Assembly: GCA_018820205.1 (NCBI GenBank)
Contig: JAHJOK010000046.1
Location: 50,796-114,795 of the forward strand
DNA: 64,000 bases
Source of the DNA: Alphaproteobacteria bacterium
GTDB lineage: Bacteria > Pseudomonadota > Alphaproteobacteria > Caulobacterales > Caulobacteraceae
Direction of reading: 5' to 3'
Shown here: positions 19,578 through 28,506 of the stretch, piece after piece
Layout of the letters: each line of letters starts with the position of its first letter
Numbering within the stretch: the stretch's first letter is position 1
Notes under the pieces: model-generated
Databases searched by the model: none
What the model was told of the DNA's origin: nothing
Seen by the model: only the letters and a program-made list of their open reading frames with translations
Translations under genes and position numbers: made by a program

Positions 19578-19850
19578 GTGGCTTCTTTTGGGTTGTGAAC
19601 GCTCTCAAGCCGTGATCTATCTACGTTCGGAGAGGCCGAAGAGCCTCCGGGAGTGGAAACACGGGGTAGCAACACGTCGCATCGGACGCTGACGCTCCGG
19701 TCGCGCTGAACCGCAGGGTTCCGTGCGCGCCGGGCGCGGATTCGACGATCGTCCCATCGTGGAGCGGAGCCGTTCGGGCTCCGTCCGCGAAGGCTCGGCG
19801 CGTTGCGTGATCACCCGACGTCTTCACGCCTGAACGGATGTGGAGGATCT
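19397..19850. other. 454-bp intergenic region between moeA and the GH3 gene
   Basis: No supported coding sequence. It contains the second copy of CTGTAACCATTT, a cre-like LacI operator at 19594-19607, and about 240 bases of leader before the GH3 ATG. The leader has several short GC-rich inverted segments (for example around 19680-19790) but no RNA family was recognised. The GH3 promoter must lie here. Confidence 0.6.
19594..19607. promoter_or_regulatory. cre-like LacI-family operator upstream of the GH3 gene
   Basis: TGTGAACGCTCTCA matches TGWNANCGNTNWCA, the cre-type consensus of many LacI-family regulators, at every defined position, and sits in a longer imperfect palindrome TTGnGAnCGnTCnCAA. 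A LacI-family gene closes the same locus at 28507, so it is the natural candidate regulator. Confidence 0.6.
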
Positions 19851-22139
19851 ATGCGTCAGTCAGTTCGACGTCGTTTGCAGCGGACCGTTTCGATCAGCGT
19901 CATCGCGCTGATCGCGGCGCAGTCCGTCGGCTTGTCGGCCGTGGCCGCGACCGCCGCAACGGCCATCGTCCTGCAGACCGTCGCATCGTCCTCTCAGGAT
20001 CGCGCCGCCGCGCTCGTCGACCAGCTGACACGTGAAGAGAAGCTGCAACTGGTCCACGGCTATTTCCCGCCGATGGCCGACCGCACGCCCGGCGCGCCGC
20101 TGGACCAGATGATCCCTTCGGCCGGCTATGTGCCCGGCGTTCCGCGTCTGGGCATTCCGGCCCTGCGCGAGAGCGACGCCAGCCTGGGCGTGGCCAACCA
20201 GGTAGAGCAACGCCGGGGCGACGTCGCCACCGCCCTGCCGTCCAGCCTGGCGACGGCGGCGACCTTCGATACCGAGATCGCCCACGCGGGCGGGGTCATG
20301 ATCGGCTCGGAAGCGCGGGCCAAGACCTTCAACGTCCTGCTGGCCGGCGGCGTCAACCTGACACGCGATCCCTGGGCGGGTCGCAATTTCGAATATCTGG
20401 GCGAGGATCCGCTGCTGGCGGGCGTCATGGCCGGCGAGCATATCCGCGGCGTTCAGTCGAACGCGATCGTCTCCACCGTCAAGCATTTCGCGTTCAACAG
20501 CCAGGAAACCGGCCGGATGATCATGGACGCCCGTCTGGACGAAGCGGCGTTGCGCGAAAGCGACCTTCTGGCGTTTCAGATCGCCATCGAGCGGGGCGAG
20601 CCCGGTTCGGTCATGTGCGCCTACAACCGGGTCAACGGCGACTACGCCTGCGAGAGCGACTTCCTCCTGAATCAGGTGCTGAAGCGCGACTGGGACTATC
20701 CGGGTTGGGTCATGTCCGACTGGGGCGCGGTCCATTCGACCGAGAAGGCGGCGCTGGCGGGCCTGGACCAGGAGTCCGGCCAGGAACTGGACCGACAGAC
20801 CTTCTTCGGCGCCCCCCTGACCGAGGCGGTCGCCGACGGCCGGGTGCCCGAGGCGCGGCTTGACGACATGGTTCAGCGCATCCTGGTCGGAATGATCGAC
20901 GCCGGGGTGATGGACGCGCCTGTGGTCGAAACGGCCCAGGACATCGATTACACGACGAACGCGGAGGTCGCCCAGCGCGCCGCCGAGGCGGGCATCGTGC
21001 TGCTGAAGAATGCGCGCGCGGTCCTGCCGCTGTCGCCGTCCGCGCCGCGCATCGTGCTCATCGGCGGCCATGCCGATGTGGGCGTGCTTTCCGGCGGAGG
21101 CTCGTCGCAGGTGCGCTCGGTCGGCGGCGCGCCGATCGAAATCCCGCTGACGTCTGGCGCGGCGGCGTCATTCGCGCGTCTCACCTATCACGCCTCCTCG
21201 CCGCTGGAGGCGATCCGCCGGGCCGCGCCGGACGCGGAGGTCACGTTCGTCTCTGGCGATAATCACGCGGCGGCGGCCCAGGTCGCGCGAGGCGCGGACG
21301 CCGTTGTCGTCTTCGCCACCCAGTGGACGACCGAGGCGCAGGACGTCGAAACCCTGTCGCTGCCGGACGATCAGGACGGCCTGATCACCGCCGTGGCCGC
21401 GGCGAACCCGAACACCACCGTCGTGCTGGAGACGGGCGGCCCCGTGCTGATGCCCTGGATCGACGCGGTCCCCGCCGTGGTGCAGGCCTGGTATCCCGGA
21501 CAGCGCGGCGGCGAGGCCCTGGCACGCATCCTGTTCGGACAGCTCAATCCTTCCGGCCGCTTGCCCATCACCTTCCCCCGCAGCGCCGACCAGGCGCCGC
21601 GCCCGACGCCCCCCGGCATGGAGGCGCTGAAGGCTTCCGATGCCGCGTCGAACGCCGGTTCGGGCTCGGCCGCCGAGTTTCAACCGTTTCCGGTCGAGTA
21701 TCCGGAGGGGTCCGACGTCGGCTACCGCTGGTACGAACGGGAAGGTCATTCGCCCCTCTTCCCCTTCGGACACGGCCTCAGCTACACGCGGTTCGAGTAC
21801 GGCGACCTGCGCATCGAGGACGGCGATCGGCTGACGGTCAGCTTCGACGTGACCAACGCCGGCGAGCGCGCCGGGACCGATGTGCCGCAGCTGTATGTGA
21901 CGCCTCAGGCCGAGGGCGCCCCGCGCCGTCTGGCGGGCTGGTCGCGGCTGACGCTGCAACCCGGAGAGACGCGCCGCGTCTCCATCACCGCCGAGCCGCG
22001 CATCCTGGCCGAATACGACACGGCGACGCCCGGATGGCGCATCGCGGCGGGACCTTATCGCGTCCGGATCGGGCGGGATGCGCTGGACGACGAACTTGGC
22101 GGAGAGGCGACCCTGTCGCCCCGAACGCTGCAACCCTGA
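19851..22139 (+). CDS. GH3 beta-glucosidase-type glycosidase, exported
   Basis: 762 residues. It starts with a long Sec-type signal and a GH3 N-terminal barrel follows (R-L-G-I-P-A-L near residue 100, N-L-T-R-D-P-W-x-G-R-N-F-E-Y, K-H-F-A). The nucleophile Asp is in V-M-S-D-W-G-A-V-H. The alpha/beta sandwich domain and a C-terminal FnIII-like domain (D-V-x-N-x-G-x-R-A-G-x-x-V-x-Q-L-Y-V) complete the usual layout. The enzyme likely releases terminal beta-linked glucose or a related sugar in the periplasm. The ATG at 19851 has a GGAGG site. The TonB receptor follows 46 bases later, which suggests a common uptake/degradation unit controlled by the LacI protein. Confidence 0.92.
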   Translation: MRQSVRRRLQRTVSISVIALIAAQSVGLSAVAATAATAIVLQTVASSSQDRAAALVDQLTREEKLQLVHGYFPPMADRTPGAPLDQMIPSAGYVPGVPRLGIPALRESDASLGVANQVEQRRGDVATALPSSLATAATFDTEIAHAGGVMIGSEARAKTFNVLLAGGVNLTRDPWAGRNFEYLGEDPLLAGVMAGEHIRGVQSNAIVSTVKHFAFNSQETGRMIMDARLDEAALRESDLLAFQIAIERGEPGSVMCAYNRVNGDYACESDFLLNQVLKRDWDYPGWVMSDWGAVHSTEKAALAGLDQESGQELDRQTFFGAPLTEAVADGRVPEARLDDMVQRILVGMIDAGVMDAPVVETAQDIDYTTNAEVAQRAAEAGIVLLKNARAVLPLSPSAPRIVLIGGHADVGVLSGGGSSQVRSVGGAPIEIPLTSGAAASFARLTYHASSPLEAIRRAAPDAEVTFVSGDNHAAAAQVARGADAVVVFATQWTTEAQDVETLSLPDDQDGLITAVAAANPNTTVVLETGGPVLMPWIDAVPAVVQAWYPGQRGGEALARILFGQLNPSGRLPITFPRSADQAPRPTPPGMEALKASDAASNAGSGSAAEFQPFPVEYPEGSDVGYRWYEREGHSPLFPFGHGLSYTRFEYGDLRIEDGDRLTVSFDVTNAGERAGTDVPQLYVTPQAEGAPRRLAGWSRLTLQPGETRRVSITAEPRILAEYDTATPGWRIAAGPYRVRIGRDALDDELGGEATLSPRTLQP

Positions 22140-22185
22140 GACCAAGCCGCACACAGAGGCGGCGCCACCGGAGGAGGATACGACG

Positions 22186-25100
22186 ATGAAAGTGCAGACA
22201 CGATCCATGCTGACGGCATTGCTGGCCAGTACGGCCCTGGCGTCCCCGGCGTTCGCGCAGGACGCCGCCGATCCGACGGCGACGACGGTCGACGAAATCA
22301 TCGTCACCGGCATCCGCGCGTCGCAGGAAGAATCCATCAACATCAAGCGCAACACGACTTCGATCGTCGATGCGATCTCGGCCGAGGACATCGGCAAACT
22401 GCCCGACGTTACGGTCGCCGACGCCCTGCAACGGATCAGCGGCATCCAGATCCAGCGCAGCGCCGGCGAGGGCGCGACGGTCAACATCCGCGGCCTGCCC
22501 CAGGTCGTGACCCTGCTGAACGGCGAACAATATCTTGCGCCAGGCAACCTGGGCACCGCGCAGCCCAACCTGAACGACGTGCCGTCCCAGCTGATGAACT
22601 CGATCGTCGTGTTCAAGTCGATGGACGTGCGCAACGCCATCTCGGGCATCTCGGGCACGATCGACCTTCGCACCCAGCGGCCGTTCGACTTCTCGGATGG
22701 CCTGACGGTCGCCAAGGCCGCCGAATATTCGACCGGCGACGACACGCGTGAGGACGACTATCTGTTCAACGGCCTGCTGAACTGGCGCAACGACCGGTTC
22801 GGCGTGATGATCTCGGCCGTCCACAGCGAATCCAACCTGGGCAACAACTATTCCGGCGTCTCGGGCGGTGTGTTCGGCAACAACGACTGGGGCGGGTCCG
22901 ATCCGAACTGGATCGCGCCGCACGGTTACGACACCTTCAGCCGCGTGGTCGAGCGCAAGCGGACCGGCGTCAACGGCGCCTTCACCTGGCAGATCGACGA
23001 CGGCTTCACCCTGACCGGCGAGGTTTTCTACACCAAGCTGGAAGAGCATGATCGCGCCGCCGGCCTGAACATCTCAAACCGCTGGAACGCCCTGAACTGG
23101 ACCACCCCGACGAATTTCGACGTCACCGGGGTCAACGGCGGCAACGGCAATCCGTGGCTGGACGTCACGGAATACGACCTCGACGTCTGGTGGATGAACT
23201 CGTTCACGGTCAACCGGACCAAGAACAATGAGTCGACCAACTTCAATCTGGAGCTGGACTACGACCGGGGCGGGCCGTTCACCTTCTCGGCCCGCGCCAT
23301 TCGCGCCGACGCATCGCTGCTGAGCATGAACGGCCAGGTCCAGGGCGACCTGTCCAACTGGCAGTACGCGCCTGATCGGGCCTTCACCCTGTTCCGCGAT
23401 CCGCTGGACCGGACACGCGGGCCCTTCTATTCGGCCGAGATCGCGGCCCAGTATCCGGCGTCGCAGTATTCCAACGGCATCGTCGGATCGGCGGGCGGCC
23501 GCTACATCAACCCCAATCCGCTGGGCATCGGCAACGACCCCCAGATCCACCTGAACATCGGCGGCGGGCAGACGGTCTGGAGCAATTTCAACAATCCGAT
23601 CGTCGGCGGTCTGGGGAACGTGCCCCTCACCCAGTATATGGCCAACCAGGACAGCTATGCGGTCGCGGCCTATTCGTCCGAGGGCAACCAGCGCAACGAG
23701 TCCGAACTGACCGTCATGCGCATGGACGGCAGTTATGAGTTCGAAGCCGACCCGATGATGGGCTTCATCACCCGCGTGGACGTCGGCCTGCGCCATTCGG
23801 ATCGTCAGGTCGAGATCGAGAGCTTCCATCTGTTCTCGGACGTCAACAACTGCTCGGTTCAGTGGAAGGCGATCGACGTCGTCATGAACCAGAACCAGTG
23901 CTCGGCCGGCGAACAGGTGCCGAACCCGGGCTTCAACCCCGCCCTGCCGGTCAGCGACAGCAACCCGACCACCATCTTCCAAGGGTATACGGTCAACCGT
24001 CCGACCCGGCTGTATGAGAACAACAACACCTATTTCCTGGACGACTACGGCTCGATCACCAGCGGCCTTCCGGGCGTTTGGGTGGTGGACCCGCGCGACT
24101 TCGACGACGTCGTCGGCTTCCAGCAGCGCGTCTTCGGCAGCGCCTACGAAGTCATCATTCCGGGCAATACCTATGACGTCGACCTGATGGAGGACAGCGG
24201 CTATCTGAACGCCGGCATCGCGATCGGAAATCTGTCGGGCGACATCGGCGTCAAGATCATCCGGACCGAGCTGACGGCGCGCCAGAACCAGACCGGAGAC
24301 GTCCGCAACTACGGCGACACCAACCTGGACATCGGCGACACCATCTCGTCGCGCAGCTACACGGACTATCTGCCGTCCGTGAACCTGATGTACGACATCA
24401 GCGATCGGCTGAAGCTGCGGGCCGCCTACAACAAGACGATGATCCCGCTGGATCTCGGCAACTATGGCGGCGGCGTCTCGGTCCAGACCGCCGATTCCGC
24501 CGGGCCGACGGCCGATGATCCCACGGCGCCGCCTGTCGGCGTCCGCCGGGTCACCGGCGCCACCTTCGGCGGCAGCATCGATCTGAACCCGTGGCTGTCG
24601 ACGAACTACGACCTCAGCCTGGAATACTATCTGGGCCGGGCGACCCTGTTCAACATCGCCCTGTTCAAGCTGGAGATCGACAGCTTCGTCACCCGGGCGA
24701 CGGTGCCGAACAGCGGCAGCTTCCCTGACCAGGACGGCATCATCCGTCGTCTGGTCCCGGTCGATCGGCCGGTCCAGGGCGAGGGCGGCTCGTTGCAGGG
24801 CGTCGAAGTGGGCGCCAAGGTCGCGCTCAACGACTTCATGACCGACGGCGGCTTCCTGAGCGACTTCGGCTTCGACGGCAGCTACACCTTCTCGGACAGC
24901 TCGCAGAACGCTCAGAACCTGTCGGGCGAAGACCTGCCGTTCCCGGATAACTCGGAGCACCAGTTCAACGCTGCGATCTGGTATCAGGGCGACCGGCTCC
25001 AGACCCGCGTGGCGTACAACTACCGGACGCCGCGTCTGGCCAGCACTTTCGGCGCCATCCCGATCTATCAGGACACGGCGCAGTATGTGGACATCAACGT

Positions 25101-25263
25101 CACCTATGAGGTGACCGACAATGTCACCGTCTATGCGAACGGCTCCAACGTGTTCGGCGAGATCGAGGAATACTATCTCGAGTTCGAGGAGGGCGCGGAA
25201 CAGTTCCATTCGCGCAACCAGTTCGAACCCCGCTGGTCACTGGGCGTGCGCGCCCGCTTCTAG
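22186..25263 (+). CDS. TonB-dependent receptor, Xanthomonas/Caulobacter type
   Basis: 1025 residues. It has a signal peptide ending near A-F-A-Q and a TonB-box-like D-E-I-I-V-T-G near residue 35. A plug with D-x-I-G-K-L-P-D-x-x-V-A-D-A-L-Q-R-I-S-G-I-Q-I comes next, the hallmark of the TonB-Xanth-Caul subfamily often linked to carbohydrate import, and then a 22-strand barrel ending in an aromatic residue (R-A-R-F). GGAGGAGG precedes the ATG at 22186. It lies between the GH3 gene and the halogenases, so the ligand is plausibly an oligosaccharide or glycoside; this is inference from context. Confidence 0.92.
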   Translation: MKVQTRSMLTALLASTALASPAFAQDAADPTATTVDEIIVTGIRASQEESINIKRNTTSIVDAISAEDIGKLPDVTVADALQRISGIQIQRSAGEGATVNIRGLPQVVTLLNGEQYLAPGNLGTAQPNLNDVPSQLMNSIVVFKSMDVRNAISGISGTIDLRTQRPFDFSDGLTVAKAAEYSTGDDTREDDYLFNGLLNWRNDRFGVMISAVHSESNLGNNYSGVSGGVFGNNDWGGSDPNWIAPHGYDTFSRVVERKRTGVNGAFTWQIDDGFTLTGEVFYTKLEEHDRAAGLNISNRWNALNWTTPTNFDVTGVNGGNGNPWLDVTEYDLDVWWMNSFTVNRTKNNESTNFNLELDYDRGGPFTFSARAIRADASLLSMNGQVQGDLSNWQYAPDRAFTLFRDPLDRTRGPFYSAEIAAQYPASQYSNGIVGSAGGRYINPNPLGIGNDPQIHLNIGGGQTVWSNFNNPIVGGLGNVPLTQYMANQDSYAVAAYSSEGNQRNESELTVMRMDGSYEFEADPMMGFITRVDVGLRHSDRQVEIESFHLFSDVNNCSVQWKAIDVVMNQNQCSAGEQVPNPGFNPALPVSDSNPTTIFQGYTVNRPTRLYENNNTYFLDDYGSITSGLPGVWVVDPRDFDDVVGFQQRVFGSAYEVIIPGNTYDVDLMEDSGYLNAGIAIGNLSGDIGVKIIRTELTARQNQTGDVRNYGDTNLDIGDTISSRSYTDYLPSVNLMYDISDRLKLRAAYNKTMIPLDLGNYGGGVSVQTADSAGPTADDPTAPPVGVRRVTGATFGGSIDLNPWLSTNYDLSLEYYLGRATLFNIALFKLEIDSFVTRATVPNSGSFPDQDGIIRRLVPVDRPVQGEGGSLQGVEVGAKVALNDFMTDGGFLSDFGFDGSYTFSDSSQNAQNLSGEDLPFPDNSEHQFNAAIWYQGDRLQTRVAYNYRTPRLASTFGAIPIYQDTAQYVDINVTYEVTDNVTVYANGSNVFGEIEEYYLEFEEGAEQFHSRNQFEPRWSLGVRARF

Positions 25264-25281
25264 TCTCTCCTGAAACCTTGG

Positions 25282-25319
25282 CCGACGGTGACCTTCGGGC
25301 TACCGTCGGTCGAATTTTT
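25282..25319 (+). terminator. Intrinsic terminator after the TonB receptor
   Basis: CCGACGGT (25282-25289) pairs with ACCGTCGG (25302-25309) around a C-rich/TTCGG loop, followed by TTTTT at 25315-25319. It would reduce expression of the downstream halogenase genes relative to the receptor, and shows that the halogenase start must lie after it. Confidence 0.75.
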
Positions 25320-25368
25320 CTGGCGTGGCCGACGGCGTCTCCAGCGGGCGCGACGGCGAGGATCAGCA

Positions 25369-26907
25369 ATGGACGTCACGTCCGGCGACAATCAGTCCGA
25401 CAAGGCGATCCGAAAGGTCGTGATCGTCGGCGGGGGCACCGCGGGATGGATGGCCGCCGCCGCCCTGAGCCATCATCTGCGGCACGCCGGCGTCGGCGTC
25501 ACCGTGGTGGAATCCTCCGAGATCGGCACGATCGGCGTGGGCGAGGCCACCATTCCCACCATCCGCCGCTTCTATGCCCAACTCGGCCTGACCGACGCCG
25601 AAGTGTTGTCGGCGACTGAGGCCAGCTGCAAGCTGGGTATCCGCTTCACCGGCTGGGGCGGAGAGGGTTCGGACTTCATCCATCCCTTCGGCCTGTACGG
25701 TCAGGACCTGCGCGGGGTCGGCTTTCACCACTACTGGATGAAGCAGCGCGAGGCGGGCGACGCGACGCCGCTCGCCGCCTATTCGCTGGGCGCGTCGATG
25801 GCGGCGGCCGGCCGGTTCGATCAGCCCTCGCCCAATCCGCCGTCGTCGCTGTCGGTGTTCGACTGGGCGCTTCACCTGGATGCGTCCCTGTTCGCGCGGC
25901 GGCTGCGGACCTATGCGGAGGCCGCCGACTGTCGTCGCATCGACGCCCGCATCACCGGCGTTCAGCTGCGCCCCGACGACGGTTTCATTCGCGCGCTCAC
26001 GCTTGGCGACGGACGCGAGATCGAGGGCGACCTGTTCATCGACTGTTCGGGCTTTCGCGCCCTGCTGATCGGCGAGGCGATGGGGTCGACCTATGAGGAC
26101 TGGGGCGACTGGCTGGCCTGCGACGCCGCCTATGCCGTTCAGAGCGAAAACGCTCCCGGCGCCGACCCGCCGCCCTACACCACCGTCACCGCCCACGCCG
26201 CCGGATGGCGATGGGGCATTCCGCTGAGGCATCGGGCCGGCAACGGCCTGGTGTTTTCCAGCCGGCATATGACCGACCAGCAGGCGCTGGACGCCCTGAT
26301 GCCGAACCTGATGGGCAAGGCGATCACCGAGCCGCGCCGTATCGGCTTCCGGCCGGGCCGTCGCAAACAGGCCTGGGTCAAGAACTGCGTGTCCCTGGGC
26401 CTCGCGGCCGGCTTCCTGGAGCCGCTGGAAAGCACCAGCATCGCCTTGATCGAGAACGGTATCGAACGGCTGAAGTCGCTGTTCCCCGACAAGACCTTCG
26501 CCCCCGCCGTGATCGAGGAATTCAACGACCAGTCGGCGGGCGAGATGGAGCGGACGCGCGACTTCATCATCCTGCACTACTGGCTGAACCGCCGCGACGA
26601 GCCCTTCTGGCGCGAGCGGCGCGAGGCGGCCATCCCCAACACCCTGGCCCGCAAGGTGGCGCTGTGGAAGGCGAGGGGACAGTTCATCCGCTATCGCTGG
26701 GAGATGTTCCACCCGGCCAGCTGGCTGGCGATCTACGACGGCTTGGACGTTCGCCCGGATCAGCTGGACCCCGCCGTCCAGGGTCTCGACCCGGTCCAGC
26801 TGTCGCAGAGCCTGAACCAGATGCGAGCGGCGGTCGCTGCCGCCGTCGCTCAGACCCCGACCCATGCCGCCTTCCTGGCCGGGCTGGATCGATCGCGAGC
26901 CGCATGA
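25369..26907 (+). CDS. Tryptophan-halogenase-like flavoprotein 1
   Basis: 512 residues of the flavin-dependent halogenase family. The FAD site G-G-G-T-A-G-W is at about residue 22. The conserved active-site lysine block T-E-A-S-C-K-L-G-I-R-F lies near residue 85, and the W-R-W-G-I-P motif that separates halogenases from monooxygenases lies near 285. These enzymes use FADH2, halide and oxygen to make HOX. The substrate here is unknown; relatives beside TonB receptors in Brevundimonas and Xanthomonas act on indole-like compounds in vitro. The ATG at 25369 follows GAGGATC and the terminator; the stop overlaps the second halogenase frame (ATGA at 26904). Confidence 0.88.
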   Translation: MDVTSGDNQSDKAIRKVVIVGGGTAGWMAAAALSHHLRHAGVGVTVVESSEIGTIGVGEATIPTIRRFYAQLGLTDAEVLSATEASCKLGIRFTGWGGEGSDFIHPFGLYGQDLRGVGFHHYWMKQREAGDATPLAAYSLGASMAAAGRFDQPSPNPPSSLSVFDWALHLDASLFARRLRTYAEAADCRRIDARITGVQLRPDDGFIRALTLGDGREIEGDLFIDCSGFRALLIGEAMGSTYEDWGDWLACDAAYAVQSENAPGADPPPYTTVTAHAAGWRWGIPLRHRAGNGLVFSSRHMTDQQALDALMPNLMGKAITEPRRIGFRPGRRKQAWVKNCVSLGLAAGFLEPLESTSIALIENGIERLKSLFPDKTFAPAVIEEFNDQSAGEMERTRDFIILHYWLNRRDEPFWRERREAAIPNTLARKVALWKARGQFIRYRWEMFHPASWLAIYDGLDVRPDQLDPAVQGLDPVQLSQSLNQMRAAVAAAVAQTPTHAAFLAGLDRSRAA

Positions 26908-26921
26908 CCGGAGCCGACCCC

Positions 26922-28451
26922 ATGGACGCCAATCCTCACCGGCCGATCCGCAAGATCTGCGTCGTCGGGGGCGGCACGGCCGGCTGGACCGCCGCCGCCC
27001 TGATGGCCGAACATTTCAAGGGCGCTCTGGGCCGGATCGAACTGGTCGAGTCCGACGACATCGGCACGATCGGCGTCGGCGAATCCACCGTGCCGCCGTT
27101 CCTGCAACTGCTGGCCAAGCTGGGGGTCAACGAGCAGGATTTCATCCGCGAGACCCAGGCCAGTTTCAAGCTCGGCATCGAATTCAGCGACTGGAAGACC
27201 CGGGGCGAACGCTATTTCCACCCGTTCGGCACGATCGGCTCGCCCGTCGATATCTCGGACTTCTATCAGCTGTGGCTGAAGGCGCGCGCCAACGGATACG
27301 CGGGCGACCTTCAGGATTTCGCCCCGGCTGCGGTCATGGCCTGGAGGGGCAAATTCACCCTGCCGTCGAAGGCGGCACGCACCCCGGTGGGCGGCGCCAG
27401 CTATGCCCTGCATGTCGACGCCAAACGGGTCGCCCGCTTCCTGCGCACCTTCGCCGAAGCGCGGGGCGTGACGCGCACCGAAGGGATCGTTCAGGACGTC
27501 GCCATGCGGCCCGACGGGTTCGTCGACCGGTTGATCCTCAAGGACGGCCGGGTGGTCGAGGCCGATTTTTTCATCGACTGCTCCGGCTTCCGCAGCCTCC
27601 TGATCGGCAAGGCGCTGCAGGTCGGATATCACGACTGGTCCCACTGGCTGCTGTGCGACCGGGCCATCGCGGTGCAGACCGAGAACGTCGGCGCGCCCGC
27701 GCCCTATACGGTGGCCCAGGCCCAGGATTTCGGCTGGCGCTGGCGCATCCCGCTGCAGCACCGGACCGGCAACGGCTATGTCTTCGCCAGCAAATATCTC
27801 AGCGACGACGAGGCGACGGCGACCCTGTTGAGCCAGGTCGAGGGCGCCCCGGTGGTCAAGCCGATGCCGGTGCCGTTCCGGACGGGCGTGCGCGAGCGCC
27901 TGTGGGACAAGAACGTCCTGGCCCTGGGCCTCGCCGGCGGGTTCATCGAGCCGCTGGAATCGACCGCCATCCACCTGATCTATCGCGGGATGGATTTCTT
28001 CTTCCGGCTGTTGCCCGATCAGGCCTGCGACCCGGCGCTGGCCACGGAATACAATCGGCGCATGACGGCGGATTACGAGGAAATTCGCGATTTCGTGATC
28101 CTGCACTATGGCCTGACCCAACGCGACGACACGGCATTCTGGCGCGAATGCCGGGACATGGAACTGCCGCCCGAACTGCAGCGCAAGATCGACCTGTTCC
28201 GCGTCAACGGCGCCCTGGTCGAAGGGGTGGACGAGCTTTTCCGCGCCGTCAGTTGGCAGTCGGTGATGGAGGGGATGGGCGTTCATCCGCGCGGCTATCA
28301 CCCGCTGGTCGACCGTATTCCGTTCGACGGAATGGGCGCCCAGCTTGACCATGCGTCGGAATTGCTGAAACGGGTTGTCGCCGACCTGCCGGGCCATCAG
28401 CAGTTCATCGCCCAGCACTGCGCGGCGCCGCCGCCGGAACTGGCGGCCTGA
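26922..28451 (+). CDS. Tryptophan-halogenase-like flavoprotein 2
   Basis: About 509 residues, a diverged paralogue of the upstream gene. It has V-G-G-G-T-A-G-W near the N-terminus, T-Q-A-S-F-K-L-G-I-E-F with the conserved Lys, W-R-W-R-I-P, and a C-terminal substrate region unlike the first copy (R-D-D-T-A-F-W-R-E-C). The ATG at 26922 has CCGGAG at good spacing; an alternative ATG at 26904 overlaps the previous stop. Two copies in tandem may act on different positions or substrates, or form a heteromer. No flavin reductase gene is in the locus. Confidence 0.87.
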   Translation: MDANPHRPIRKICVVGGGTAGWTAAALMAEHFKGALGRIELVESDDIGTIGVGESTVPPFLQLLAKLGVNEQDFIRETQASFKLGIEFSDWKTRGERYFHPFGTIGSPVDISDFYQLWLKARANGYAGDLQDFAPAAVMAWRGKFTLPSKAARTPVGGASYALHVDAKRVARFLRTFAEARGVTRTEGIVQDVAMRPDGFVDRLILKDGRVVEADFFIDCSGFRSLLIGKALQVGYHDWSHWLLCDRAIAVQTENVGAPAPYTVAQAQDFGWRWRIPLQHRTGNGYVFASKYLSDDEATATLLSQVEGAPVVKPMPVPFRTGVRERLWDKNVLALGLAGGFIEPLESTAIHLIYRGMDFFFRLLPDQACDPALATEYNRRMTADYEEIRDFVILHYGLTQRDDTAFWRECRDMELPPELQRKIDLFRVNGALVEGVDELFRAVSWQSVMEGMGVHPRGYHPLVDRIPFDGMGAQLDHASELLKRVVADLPGHQQFIAQHCAAPPPELAA

Positions 28452-28506
28452 GCGGGCCGGCGGACCACGTGTGACGGGATCACCTTCGACCGGAGACGAA
28501 ATCAGC

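Noticed and set aside
19400..19850. Short open frames and a possible RNA gene between moeA and GH3
   Set aside because: No ribosome sites, no family motifs, and no recognisable tRNA or riboswitch fold.
23074..25209. A 711-codon minus-strand open frame
   Set aside because: Antisense shadow of the first TonB receptor.
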